From Streptomyces boluensis (lineage in GTDB: Bacteria; Actinomycetota; Actinomycetes; Streptomycetales; Streptomycetaceae), in assembly GCF_009908195.1 (NCBI RefSeq), contig NZ_JAAAHS010000012.1, positions 1 to 48,450 on the forward strand: 48,450 nucleotides of DNA. Reading direction: 5' to 3'. Below are positions 33,164 through 42,811 of the stretch, piece after piece; position 1 is the stretch's first letter; each line of letters starts with the position of its first letter. The translations under genes and the position numbers were made by a program. The notes beneath the pieces were generated by a model. It saw only the letters and a list, made by a program, of their open reading frames with translations, was not told the DNA's origin and did no database searches.

Positions 33164-34762
33164 CTACGGGTAGAGCGCCTTGACGTACGCGAAGCGTCCC
33201 TTGTCCGCGCCCGGCCGGTGCAGTCGGACGAGGGCCATGGGGCGGTCGACGGGCTCCCCGGTCTGCTCGTGGAAGGCGATCTCGCCGGTGACTCCGCGTA
33301 CAACGTTGCCGCCGTTGAGCTGGCCGAGCTCGGCGCGCACATCGGCGGCAACGTCCTTGCTGCCCGGGTAGTTGGAGTACGCGGCACGCGCCGCGCGGCC
33401 CACCGCGAGCACCGCGTCATGGCCGAGCATGGCCTGGCCGTCGGCGAGCGCGTCGGGGGTGCCGCCGCGCGCCGCCAGGTAGTCCCGCTCGAACTTCGGG
33501 TACGGGCTGTTCGCCCCGGTGCCGTAGACCCTGGCCGCCACCTCGGGGTGGGTGAACGCCGTGTAGAGGACCCGCATGCCGGAGGCGGCCCAGCGTTCGT
33601 CGAGGCTCTTGAGTTCCTCGCTGTGGGAGGCGCCGGTCGTGTCGAAGAAGACGCCGACCGCGCTCGAACCCGATACGAGGGTGACCGCGCAGCGCCGGCC
33701 GGCCTCGCCCGCGGCCTCGATCAGGCTGCGGATCTCCCGGCCGCGGCCCGCGAAGAACACCGCGTCGGGCCGTTCCTCGCCCTTGCGGCAGATCTTGTCG
33801 GCGGCGCCGTGCAGGGCGTTGCCCGCGCCGCCGCCCGCGTCCGACCAGACGGGGATGAAGCCGGGGCGTACGTGCACGCCGCGTTCCTTCGCGGCCTTGC
33901 CGAAGGTCTCGCGCAGCGCCTTGTTGTAGCCGTCGTCCTCCTTGCGGTCCCACACCACCTGGACGTCGTAGTCGGCCTTGCGGCCCGCTTTCTTCGCCGC
34001 CCGCTCGGCGGCGTCCTGTTCCTGTTTGAGGTAGGCGGCGGCCGCCTGCGCCTGGTCGCTCGCGGGGAACGAGACGCGGAAGAAGCCGGCCCGTGAGGAG
34101 ACGAACTTGTCGGCGGCGACGGTCGCCCCGACCGTCGGCACCCCGGCGTCGCGCAGCCGCCGTACCGCCGCGAGCGTACGGCTGTTGCTCTGCCCGACGC
34201 CCACGACGGCGGCGAGCCGCTCGGTCTTGCGGCGTTCCAGGACGGCGTCGGCCACGTCGTCCGCGTACGCGTCGCCGTTGCCGGTGTTGGCGAGCAGCAG
34301 CCGGATCCGGGGCCGGGTGCCGCGCTCCTGGTTGACGGTGCGCTGGGCGAGGTAGGCGCCGGTGACGGCTTCCAGGGTGGCTTCCTTGCCGCGGTCGCCG
34401 GAGCCGCCGGACATGGACTCCATGTGCACCACGGTGACGGGTTTTTCGTCCGCCACGCGCTGGTTCTCGCGGTGGATCTTCTCGCTGATCCCGGCGAGGC
34501 CGGGGAAGGCGTGGCTGCCGTCGCTGAGGCCGACGCACTGGCCGTCGTCGGTCTCCGCGATGCCCTCGGCGCACTCGGGCGGGGTGAGCAGTTCGTACGC
34601 CACGTATCCGGCGACGAGGACGAGTACGAGGGCGACGACCGCGGCGCGCAGTCCGCGCCGCTTCGGTGCGTGCGGCGGATCGATCAGGGGTTGCGGCACC
34701 GGGTCCGACTGCCGTTGCCCCACCGGCAGTTGCTGCCCGCGCTCGTCCGCGTTGCTGTTCAC
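33164..34762 (-). CDS. Membrane-tethered periplasmic-binding-protein-like receptor
   Basis: This 532-residue protein has a hydrophilic cytoplasmic N-terminus (about 38 residues), one membrane helix at about 39-58 (RAAVVALVLVLVAGYVAYEL), then a large extracytoplasmic domain. That domain has the two-lobed type 1 periplasmic-binding-protein fold of amino-acid (LivJ-like) receptors: LAAVVGVGQSNSRTLAAVRRLRDAGVPTVGA, FFRVSFPASDQAQAAAAYL, DAVFFAGRGREIRSLI and ALADGQAMLGHDAVLAVGRA. Two cysteines follow the helix (PPECAEGIAETDDGQC) and may form a disulfide. No transporter permease is adjacent; its start overlaps the stop of a large P-loop ATPase gene. It therefore probably senses a ligand for that ATPase rather than feeding a transporter (inference). 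Confidence 0.82.
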   Translation of the reverse strand: MNSNADERGQQLPVGQRQSDPVPQPLIDPPHAPKRRGLRAAVVALVLVLVAGYVAYELLTPPECAEGIAETDDGQCVGLSDGSHAFPGLAGISEKIHRENQRVADEKPVTVVHMESMSGGSGDRGKEATLEAVTGAYLAQRTVNQERGTRPRIRLLLANTGNGDAYADDVADAVLERRKTERLAAVVGVGQSNSRTLAAVRRLRDAGVPTVGATVAADKFVSSRAGFFRVSFPASDQAQAAAAYLKQEQDAAERAAKKAGRKADYDVQVVWDRKEDDGYNKALRETFGKAAKERGVHVRPGFIPVWSDAGGGAGNALHGAADKICRKGEERPDAVFFAGRGREIRSLIEAAGEAGRRCAVTLVSGSSAVGVFFDTTGASHSEELKSLDERWAASGMRVLYTAFTHPEVAARVYGTGANSPYPKFERDYLAARGGTPDALADGQAMLGHDAVLAVGRAARAAYSNYPGSKDVAADVRAELGQLNGGNVVRGVTGEIAFHEQTGEPVDRPMALVRLHRPGADKGRFAYVKALYP

Positions 34763-36792
34763 CACGGCTCCTTGTTGTACTGCTGGGCCTTCTGCAGCAG
34801 GGTCGCCACCCAGACGACGTCGCCGGTGTGCGCGGCGGCCAGGGTGTTGAAGCGGGCGTTGATCTCCGGGTACAGCTCGGCGTACGGGTCGGCCAGCGGG
34901 TCCCCGTAGGGGTCGCCTACCAGGTCGGTGGCCGGGTCCTCGGGTGGCTCGGGGCTGATCCAACTGGCCGCGAGCAGCCGGGTGATGGTGCGCAGGCGCG
35001 GGCCGACCGAGTCGTCGTTCAGGTGCCGTACGAGCGCTTCGTACCGTCGCCAGGGCCGGCGTTCGCCCTCCTCGGCCGGGGGCAGCGGGGCGCGGCGCAG
35101 CCGGCACAGCTCGGCGCACCAGTCGTGTACGTCGCCGGTCTGGAACTTGTCGTCCAAGTAGGCGGCGGCGAAGGGGAGTTCACCGAGAGCGAGGGCGTGG
35201 TAGGCCTCCGCCGCCTGGTCGCCCCGTTCGCGCGCGGCGGCGCGGCGGCGGGCGTGTTCGTCCCCGGGTGTGTCGAGGTCGCCGAGCAGGAGGCGCCGCA
35301 GGACGGGGTGCGGGACGCCGGGGCCGCCGTCGCGGTCCTCGTTGCCGGTGTCGATGTGCAGGGTGCGCAGCGGGTCGGAGCAGAACGCGAAAAGTCCGGC
35401 GGGCGGTCCGGCGACGCCGTCGGGGGTGCCGCCGCCGACGAGTGACTCGGCGAGGTCGGGGGCGACGGCGGCCTGTTCGAGGATGCGGCGCAGCTCGTGC
35501 GGGACGCCGAGCGGCAGCAGCCGTTCCAGCAACTCGGCGCTGTGCGGGCCGGGTTCGAGGACGGCACGCAGCCGTTCGTCCCAGGGTGCGGTGGCGCCGC
35601 AGTCGAGCATCCGGGCGAGGACGTGGGTGGTGGCCGCCGGGTGACCGTGGGTGAGGGCGTGCACGATCCAGCCGAGCCAGCTCACACCGACGACCCTTGG
35701 CACCGGTGGGCCGGTGCGGGAGAGCACGGCGTCGAACACTTCCTGGGCCTGTTCGCGTACTTCGGCGAGGGTGAGGTCGCGGAGCCTGCCGAGCAGCCGG
35801 CCGTCGTCCAGCGGCTGCGGCTCGAACGGGCGGCCCGGCTGCCAGCGGCCGAGCGCGGTGGGGCCTGGCTGGGGTGCGGCGTCGGGGTAGCTGCCGGTGG
35901 TGGCGAACACGACGAGCGGGTCGCCGGGGTGCGGGGTGCGGGCGGCGTCGAGGAGTTCGAGGAAGCGGCGGCCGAGCGGGTTGTCGACGTTGTCGAGGAG
36001 GACGAGGCAGCGTGCCGCCCAGGCCTTGCCGTCGTAGGCGCGTACGAGGTCGGTGAGGAAGGTGTCGAAGATCTCCCGCTCCGCGCGGGGCTGGCCGCCG
36101 CGCTCGGCGACGTGGTAGTCGCTGCTGACGGCGACGAGTTTGTCGAGGGCCGAGACGGTGGACGTGATCCGTTCGCGGCTGCCGAGCGCGGCCCGCAACC
36201 GGCCCCAGGCCCTGGTCCGTTCGGCCAGGGGTATGAGCTGGAGCACTGCGGTGGCGAGCGGCGGCAGGCCGACCAGGGGGCCGGTGATGTGACCGATCTC
36301 GATGGCAGTGGCGAGGCGGCGGCCGAGCGGGATGGCGAGCGCGTCGGCCATGGCGCGCCGGGCGTCCTCGCGGCCCAGGTGGCCGACGGGCACGGTGAGC
36401 GCCTTGCGGGTGAGTTCGTAACCGCGCAGGGCGAGGTGCGGCGGGCTCTCCCTGCGGGCCTGCAGGGTGAACGCCACTTCGTGCAGCACGTCCACGGGCT
36501 GCTTGTCGCCGTGGGCGAACCGCGCCAGGTCGAGGTGGACCATGGGCAGCAGTGCGGCGCTGGCCGCGAGCGCGTCGAGCAGGGTGGTCTTGCCGCTGCC
36601 GCGCGGGCCGAGGACCAGCGTGAAGGGCTGCGCTACGGCGTCGTCCGCGTGACCGGTGTGACCCATCCGGCCCGCGCGGCCCGTGCGGTGCGCGCGTGCG
36701 GCGGCCTCGTGCCGTCGGGGCAGGACGGCGCCCTTCAGGTACGTCAGCACGGCCTGGTCCCGTATCGACCGGCCCGCCCATTGCTTGGGCAT
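34759..36792 (-). CDS. Large P-loop (AAA/STAND-like) ATPase paired with a receptor
   Basis: This 677-residue ATPase has Walker A GPRGSGKT (62-69) preceded by FTLVL, and Walker B CLVLLDNVDNPLG around D267. A sensor-like stretch (PLVVFATTGSYPD) follows the pattern of AAA/NTPase domains that also includes STAND NTPases. Residues 1-60 begin MPKQWAGRSIRDQAVLTYLKGAVL and are partly charged and disordered. The C-terminal half (about 380-677) is helical and contains LLERLLPLGVPHELRRIL and RLLLGDLDTPGDEHARRR, with no repeat class that I can name. The ATG at 36792 follows GGAGGAG. The stop overlaps the next gene (GTGA), coupling it to the membrane receptor. I do not recognise a named family. Confidence 0.8.
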   Translation of the reverse strand: MPKQWAGRSIRDQAVLTYLKGAVLPRRHEAAARAHRTGRAGRMGHTGHADDAVAQPFTLVLGPRGSGKTTLLDALAASAALLPMVHLDLARFAHGDKQPVDVLHEVAFTLQARRESPPHLALRGYELTRKALTVPVGHLGREDARRAMADALAIPLGRRLATAIEIGHITGPLVGLPPLATAVLQLIPLAERTRAWGRLRAALGSRERITSTVSALDKLVAVSSDYHVAERGGQPRAEREIFDTFLTDLVRAYDGKAWAARCLVLLDNVDNPLGRRFLELLDAARTPHPGDPLVVFATTGSYPDAAPQPGPTALGRWQPGRPFEPQPLDDGRLLGRLRDLTLAEVREQAQEVFDAVLSRTGPPVPRVVGVSWLGWIVHALTHGHPAATTHVLARMLDCGATAPWDERLRAVLEPGPHSAELLERLLPLGVPHELRRILEQAAVAPDLAESLVGGGTPDGVAGPPAGLFAFCSDPLRTLHIDTGNEDRDGGPGVPHPVLRRLLLGDLDTPGDEHARRRAAARERGDQAAEAYHALALGELPFAAAYLDDKFQTGDVHDWCAELCRLRRAPLPPAEEGERRPWRRYEALVRHLNDDSVGPRLRTITRLLAASWISPEPPEDPATDLVGDPYGDPLADPYAELYPEINARFNTLAAAHTGDVVWVATLLQKAQQYNKEPW

Positions 36793-37038
36793 GCTCCTCC
36801 GCCCTCCCGCGCGGGGTCGCCACGGCACTGTGGCGACTTCGCAGGGGATCAATATCGCCGGGCACCCCGAGGCCTGCAAGCGACTTCCTGAATTACCGTC
36901 AACTTATGGCCTACGAGGGCCACTTGGCCCGCTCGCACCTGGTTCCCGGGAGGACAGGGCACGCACGGCCCGACGGGTGCGCGGAAGGGAAGTTTCGGCC
37001 ACGCCCGAAAGCTCTCGGCGGTTCGGCCGGCCCGTCCC
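36793..37038. other. Divergent promoter region between ATPase/receptor operon and I36 inhibitor
   Basis: On the minus strand TTGCAG is followed 17-19 bases later by GATATTGAT (around 36850-36880), a plausible -35/-10 pair for the ATPase operon. The rest is GC-rich without a coding frame. The plus-side promoter is listed separately. Confidence 0.3.
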
Positions 37039-37044
37039 TAGCGT
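37039..37044 (+). promoter_or_regulatory. -10 hexamer TAGCGT before the inhibitor gene
   Basis: TAGCGT lies 6 bases before the ATG at 37051 and no ribosome site is present; putative leaderless start. Confidence 0.45.
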
Positions 37045-37050
37045 GAGCCC

Positions 37051-37611
37051 ATGAACAGGACAACGAACGGCTTGCTGGCCCTGGTGTCCGGTCTGGCTCT
37101 CGCCGTGACCGGAACCACCGGCGCCCTCGCCGCCTCGGGGGACACTTCCGGCGCCGCCTCGGCGCTCACCGCACAAGCGCGGGAGGCCGGCCTCACCGCG
37201 CGGCAGGCCGCACAGCTCCAGGACCGCATCGACGCCCGCCTCGCGACCATGAAGACGCCCGCCGAGCAGGTGCGGTTCGATGAGATCCGTGCCGCCGACG
37301 GCACCCGCGTCACCTTCGGCGCCCGTGCGGCGGGCAGCTGCACGAGCGGTCGGCTCTGCCTGTGGGCGGGCGACAACTACGACCACGAGAAGCTCACGTT
37401 CTACAAGTGCGCGTTCCGCGACCTCAGTGACTACGGCTTCAACGACCGGCTGACCTCGCTGAAGAACTACCAGTCGAAGGGCACCTGGGCGAAGTTCTAC
37501 AACTGGGAGGGCCACTGGTCCCTCAAGTTCGGCAGCACCGCACCCCACAAGATCCCGGACCTGCAGGGCACGGAGTACAACAACGTGATCGACGGCGTAC
37601 GGGTCTGCTAG
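37051..37611 (+). CDS. Secreted peptidase inhibitor family I36 protein
   Basis: This 186-residue protein has an N-terminal signal peptide (basic MNRTTN, hydrophobic LLALVSGLALAVTGTTGALA, cleavage probably after LAAS or ALAA). A helical propeptide-like segment follows (about 35-80), then the I36 beta-gamma-crystallin-like domain (AGSCTSGRLCLWAGDNYD, FYKCAF, DRLTSLKNYQSKGTW, VIDGVRVC) with four cysteines for two disulfides. I36 includes the Streptomyces metalloproteinase inhibitor SMI, which blocks thermolysin-like secreted proteases. Many Streptomyces homologues have lost the strict inhibitory loop, so the target is uncertain. The gene is followed by a strong hairpin terminator. Confidence 0.9.
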   Translation: MNRTTNGLLALVSGLALAVTGTTGALAASGDTSGAASALTAQAREAGLTARQAAQLQDRIDARLATMKTPAEQVRFDEIRAADGTRVTFGARAAGSCTSGRLCLWAGDNYDHEKLTFYKCAFRDLSDYGFNDRLTSLKNYQSKGTWAKFYNWEGHWSLKFGSTAPHKIPDLQGTEYNNVIDGVRVC

Positions 37612-37624
37612 GGCATACGCACGC

Positions 37625-37661
37625 GACGGCGCCCACCGCCTTGCGTGCGGTGGGCGCCGTC
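37625..37661. terminator. Perfect 15-bp hairpin between convergent genes
   Basis: GACGGCGCCCACCGC and its exact complement GCGGTGGGCGCCGTC flank the loop CTTGCGT. It lies 14 bases after the inhibitor stop and 19 bases from the methyltransferase stop, so it can end both transcripts. No T-run follows, which is usual in Streptomyces. Confidence 0.85.
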
Positions 37662-37679
37662 AGGGGTGGGTGCGGAGGG

Positions 37680-39338
<1,659 letters not shown>

Positions 39339-39592
39339 GATGTGGGAGAACCCTTCGATCGTCTTGTGCCGGACGTGCTGGACGGGTCGTGTTCGTCGAC
39401 GCCTGGGCGTGCGGGCCCGGGGGCGTTGAGGTAGAGCCCTATCCAGAGGCGGCGGGTTCATCCCTTCAAGTGCCGTATACATCACGGCAGTTGGCGCGTG
39501 GATACGGTTGATGCGCGGCGTGTCGGCCAACTTGGGGCGGCACCGGACGGGCGCGTTCCACGGTGGCCTGAGCGGTGCGGCGGCGGGCCGGG

Positions 39593-40030
39593 TCAGCTTT
39601 CGCCGACGGGTGCGCGGGTGCCCTGCGGACCGGTGCCGTGCCTGGTCGGCGGCCAGTCGGGGCGGTGCTCGGCGGGCAGTTCGGTGAGGGCCTGGGCGAC
39701 GGTGCCGCGGGCGGGTAACAGCTCCGTGCTGCCGGTCTGGGCGAGCAGTTCGGCGAGGCGTCGGCCGACTCCGGCCAGAATCAGTTTTCCGTCGCGCCGG
39801 TCGAGTAACCACCGGATGGCGAGCAGGCAGTTGAGCCCGCGCGAGTCGCAGAACGCGAGGGCCGTGACGTCGAGGACGAGATGCCGGTGCCCGGCCGCGA
39901 CGCTCGCGCCGAGCGCGCTGAGGAACAACTGCTCCACGGTGTGGTCGAGTTCGCCGCTGACGCGCAGCACCGCGGACTGTTCGCAACCGGACAGTTCCGT
40001 GATGGTCAGGCGGTGGGCCTGCGTGGACAT
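39593..40030 (-). CDS. STAS domain anti-anti-sigma factor-like protein
   Basis: This 145-residue protein has the STAS fold: VLRVSGELDHTVEQLFLSAL, HLVLDVTALAFCDSRGLNCLLAI and GKLILAGVGRRLAELLAQTG. In SpoIIAA/RsbV proteins the phosphorylated serine lies in D-S-[ST/RG]-G; here S is present in FCDSRGLNCLL, so regulation by phosphorylation is possible. The likely partner is an RsbW-like kinase. It lies 254 bases upstream of the glycine betaine synthesis gene on the same strand, suggesting stress-linked control, though no direct evidence joins them. ATG 40030 follows GGAGGAGCG. A Pro/Thr/Arg-rich tail ends the protein. Confidence 0.87.
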   Translation of the reverse strand: MSTQAHRLTITELSGCEQSAVLRVSGELDHTVEQLFLSALGASVAAGHRHLVLDVTALAFCDSRGLNCLLAIRWLLDRRDGKLILAGVGRRLAELLAQTGSTELLPARGTVAQALTELPAEHRPDWPPTRHGTGPQGTRAPVGES

Positions 40031-40085
40031 CGCTCCTCCGTCCGACCGACGGGCACCCCCGCCCGTCCGATACACCCGAACCGCC

Positions 40086-40099
40086 TTCACCTAGGTGAA
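40086..40099. promoter_or_regulatory. 14-base perfect palindrome TTCACCTAGGTGAA
   Basis: It is centred about 62 bases upstream of the STAS gene start, in the 433-base divergent gap (40031-40463) shared with the pentapeptide gene. Its AT content is high for the region and the symmetry is exact. Candidate operator; the cognate regulator is unknown. The remainder of the gap shows no gene. Confidence 0.5.
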
Positions 40100-40401
40100 C
40101 GGTGCTCGTGTGCCCCCTGGGGTTCACGGTGCGCCCCCACGCCCCGCGAATGCGCCTAGTGCGCCGTCGTACTCCCCCGCACGGCCAACTTACGTCCTAC
40201 TCGGGCGGGTTGGGGCGAGATCGCGTCAATCTCGGGCGAAACCCGCACGCTCCGTCCGTACGCGGGGCGCACGCCCCCTCCCGTACCGCCGTCGACGTAC
40301 GCCCGACGCCGTACCCACGACGACGCCCCCCGACCGCGACCACGGGCGTCGACCACGGCTGAGCAGCACCCGCCCCTGCGCGGGCGACGCGCTCCGTCGG
40401 G

Positions 40402-40407
40402 GACAAT
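40402..40407 (+). promoter_or_regulatory. -10-like GACAAT upstream of the pentapeptide gene
   Basis: It is followed by a leader of about 56 bases with CTGGAG before the GTG at 40464. Confidence 0.25.
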
Positions 40408-40463
40408 GGGCGCCCCGGACGCACCCCGCGCACCGGTTCCCCCGCTCCTGGAGACCCGCCGCC

Positions 40464-41327
40464 GTGCCCCAGCAGTCCGCCGCCGACCGAGACCGCCGTG
40501 CCGCCGAGGAAGCCGGGGCCGCCCGGCGCGACCTCAAGGCGGACTGTTCCCAATGCTTCGGGCTCTGCTGCGTGGCGCTCCCCTTCGCCGCGTCCGCCGA
40601 CTTCGCCGCCGACAAGCGCGCGGGCACCCCGTGCGGCAACCTGCGCGCCGACTTCGGCTGCGGCATCCACGCCCGGCTGCGGGACAGCGGCTACTCGGGC
40701 TGCACCGTGTACGACTGCTTCGGCGCCGGACAGCAGGTCTCCCAGGTGACCTTCGGCGGCCGCGACTGGCGCGCCGAACCGGCCGGCGCACAGCAGATGT
40801 TCGCCACCTTCCCGGTGATGCGACACCTGCACGAACTGCTCTGGTACGTGGGCGAGGCGCTGGCGCTGCCCACGTCACGGCCGGTCCACGCGGAGCTGCG
40901 GCGCGCCCAGGCCGGCATCCGGGAGACCACCCGCGCGGACGCGGAGACGGTCGCCGCCGTGGATGTGCCCGCACTGCGCGGCGAGGTCAACGTCCTGCTG
41001 CAGCGCGCCGGTGAACTCGCACGGGCCACCGTGCCGGGCCGGAAGAAGAACCACCGCGGCGCCGACCTGATCGGCGCCCGGTTCCGCCGCGCCGACCTGC
41101 GCGGCGCCAACCTCCGCGGCGCCCTCCTGATCGCCGCCGACCTCTCCGGGGCCGACCTGCGTACGGCCGACCTGATCGGCGCGGACCTGCGCGACGCCGA
41201 CCTCTCCGGGGCGGACCTGCGCGGCGCGATCTTCCTGACCCAGGCCCAGGTCAACGCGGCCCACGGCGACGCGACGACCCAGCTGCCGGACACGGTCACC
41301 CACCCGGGGCACTGGTCAGCGGCCTGA
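40464..41327 (+). CDS. Cysteine-cluster/pentapeptide repeat protein
   Basis: This 287-residue protein has two parts. The N-terminal part holds eight cysteines: C28-x2-C31-x3-C35-C36, C57, C66, C80 and C85, in motifs CSQCFGLCC and GCTVYDC. This resembles metal- or cluster-binding YkgJ-type cysteine motifs, though the match is partial. A helical middle (about 105-190) precedes about eleven pentapeptide repeats (199-255; ADLRG, ANLRG, ADLSG and the like), which form a right-handed quadrilateral beta-helix. Pentapeptide proteins can mimic DNA (gyrase protection) or simply act as scaffolds. The combination suggests a metal-sensing scaffold, but no function is known. GTG 40464 has only a weak ribosome site (GGAG, about 11 bases upstream). 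Confidence 0.8.
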   Translation: MPQQSAADRDRRAAEEAGAARRDLKADCSQCFGLCCVALPFAASADFAADKRAGTPCGNLRADFGCGIHARLRDSGYSGCTVYDCFGAGQQVSQVTFGGRDWRAEPAGAQQMFATFPVMRHLHELLWYVGEALALPTSRPVHAELRRAQAGIRETTRADAETVAAVDVPALRGEVNVLLQRAGELARATVPGRKKNHRGADLIGARFRRADLRGANLRGALLIAADLSGADLRTADLIGADLRDADLSGADLRGAIFLTQAQVNAAHGDATTQLPDTVTHPGHWSAA

Positions 41328-41405
41328 CCTTCGGCCTGACTGCCCCCCTCTCTCACCACCCGCACACCACCCGCGCCCCCGTGCGCACCCACCGTCGGCT
41401 TGAAG

Positions 41406-41423
41406 GGCAACCAAATGGTTGCC
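41406..41423. promoter_or_regulatory. 8-2-8 inverted repeat GGCAACCA-AA-TGGTTGCC, ArsR operator candidate
   Basis: The perfect inverted repeat directly abuts the -10 box TATAGT (41424-41429), so a bound repressor would block RNA polymerase. Its size and position are typical of ArsR-type operators. Confidence 0.7.
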
Positions 41424-41429
41424 TATAGT
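41424..41429 (+). promoter_or_regulatory. -10 box TATAGT of the ArsR-SRPBCC gene
   Basis: TATAGT is a strong -10 match. It lies 13 bases before the ATG at 41443, with GGAGGA between them as ribosome site. Confidence 0.6.
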
Positions 41430-41442
41430 GGAGGACGTGACC

Positions 41443-42252
41443 ATGGACGAGGTGTTCCGCGCACTCGCCGACCCGAGCCGCCGGGCCCTGCTCGACCGGC
41501 TCAACGACCGCAACGGCCTGAGCCTGCGGGAGCTCGGCGAAGGACTCGACATGAGCCGCCAGGCGGTCAGCAAACACCTGACCGCACTGGAGTCGGCCGG
41601 CCTGATATCGACCGTCCGCAGCGGCCGCGAAAAGCTGCACTACCTCAACCCGGTCCCGATCCAGGAGATCGCCGACCGCTGGATCGCTTCGTACGAACGG
41701 GGCCGCCTCGCGACCCTCTCCCGCCTCAAGCGGAATCTGGAAGGAAGCACCATGAGCAAGCCCGAGTTCGTCTATGTCACCTACATCCAGACCACCCCGG
41801 AGAAGCTCTACGAGGCGCTCACCGACTGGGAGTTCATCAAGGAGTACATGGACGGCTGGGGCCCGCGGTCCACCTGGGAGGTCGGCTCGACGGTCAAGTG
41901 GAAGATGGGCCCGGAGGGCGAGGCGGAGGAGCTCGGCCAGCGCGTCCTCGAAGCGGTTCCGGGGCGGCGCCTGTCGTACACGTGGCACACCCTGCAGCCC
42001 ATGCACCGCGAGATGATCGGCATCACCTCCGACGAGGAGTGGGAGCGGGCCGTCAAGGAGCGCTCGCGTGTCACCTTCGACATCGAGCCCGCCGAGGAAG
42101 CCTCCGCGGGGGTCAAACTGACCATCACGCACGACGAGTTCGACAGCCCGGACAGCAAGATGCTGGAGAGCGTCAGCGGCGGCTGGATCATGATCCTCGC
42201 CGCGCTCAAGACCCTCCTCGAAGGCGGCAGGCGCCTCGCCGACCAGCACTGA
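41443..42252 (+). CDS. ArsR-type winged helix fused to an SRPBCC domain
   Basis: This 269-residue protein has two domains. Residues 1 to about 90 are an ArsR helix-turn-helix: MDEVFRALADPSRRALLDRL, GLSLRELGEGLDMSRQAVSKHL and GREKLHYLNP. No metal-binding cysteines are seen, so it is not a classic arsenic sensor. Residues about 105-269 form an SRPBCC (AHSA1/Aha1-like) domain beginning KPEFVYVTYIQTTPEKLYEALTD. In many actinobacteria these two are separate adjacent genes. Here the ATG at codon 104 (41752) is preceded by GGAAGGAAG, a good ribosome site, so the SRPBCC domain may also be made alone. The gene is preceded by a strong promoter and an inverted repeat operator. Confidence 0.88.
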   Translation: MDEVFRALADPSRRALLDRLNDRNGLSLRELGEGLDMSRQAVSKHLTALESAGLISTVRSGREKLHYLNPVPIQEIADRWIASYERGRLATLSRLKRNLEGSTMSKPEFVYVTYIQTTPEKLYEALTDWEFIKEYMDGWGPRSTWEVGSTVKWKMGPEGEAEELGQRVLEAVPGRRLSYTWHTLQPMHREMIGITSDEEWERAVKERSRVTFDIEPAEEASAGVKLTITHDEFDSPDSKMLESVSGGWIMILAALKTLLEGGRRLADQH

Positions 42253-42366
42253 CACCAGTTCCGGGGCCACTCCCCCGCTGAACCCGTCGCCGCCGTACCG
42301 CCCGTCCGGCCGTGACCAGGCGGCGGGCGCGAGGCCACCGGGGGACGCTGAGCGCACTGCCCAGAC

Positions 42367-42687
42367 ATGCCGTCGTTCTTCGTCACCGCCCTGCAGACCA
42401 CGCTGATCATGGCCATCACCATGGCGCTGATCCACTCCGGGGTGCCGAGCGGGCCGGAGGGGGCGAGCGTCGTCGCGGCGAACGTGATCCTGATGCTGCC
42501 GATCCTCACCGTGGTGTCGCTGACCGAGGACGCCGTCGGCGCTGTGCTCGGCACGTTGGTCGGCAGCGCGGCCGTACGGCACTGGAACCGGGCCGCCCGC
42601 ACACCGTCCACGCCTCCGCCGACGCCATCGACGCCGGGCCCGCACGACCCACTCACCGCGGAGACCGCGATCCCACCGGCACCGTGA
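42367..42687 (+). CDS. Small membrane protein of unknown function
   Basis: This 106-residue frame encodes two hydrophobic segments, about 5-25 (VTALQTTLIMAITMALIHSG) and 35-70 (ANVILMLPILTVVSLTED, then AVLGTLVGSAAV), and a Pro/Thr-rich tail. No family is recognised. The hydrophobic pattern makes it more likely than chance, but no ribosome site or promoter is obvious and the start is uncertain. Confidence 0.45.
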   Translation: MPSFFVTALQTTLIMAITMALIHSGVPSGPEGASVVAANVILMLPILTVVSLTEDAVGAVLGTLVGSAAVRHWNRAARTPSTPPPTPSTPGPHDPLTAETAIPPAP

Positions 42688-42798
42688 GCGAGCCACGCCG
42701 CGAGCGACCGCCCCGTGAGCGAACCGCCCCGCGAGCAAGCCGCAACGACCCGCACCGAACCGGTCAGGATTCGAGAAGCGCGCCTCCCCCGCCGTGCC

Positions 42799-42804
42799 TA
42801 GCCT
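42799..42804 (+). promoter_or_regulatory. -10-like TAGCCT upstream of the VOC gene
   Basis: TAGCCT lies 7 bases before an ATG (42812) that opens a 17-codon leader frame, and about 58 bases before the VOC start. Confidence 0.4.
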
Positions 42805-42811
42805 GGCTGGC

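Noticed and set aside
39339-40127. Upstream extension of the methyltransferase frame to 815 codons
   Set aside because: The added part is Arg/Pro-rich, covers the STAS gene in another frame, and known GSMT proteins begin near the GTG at 39338.
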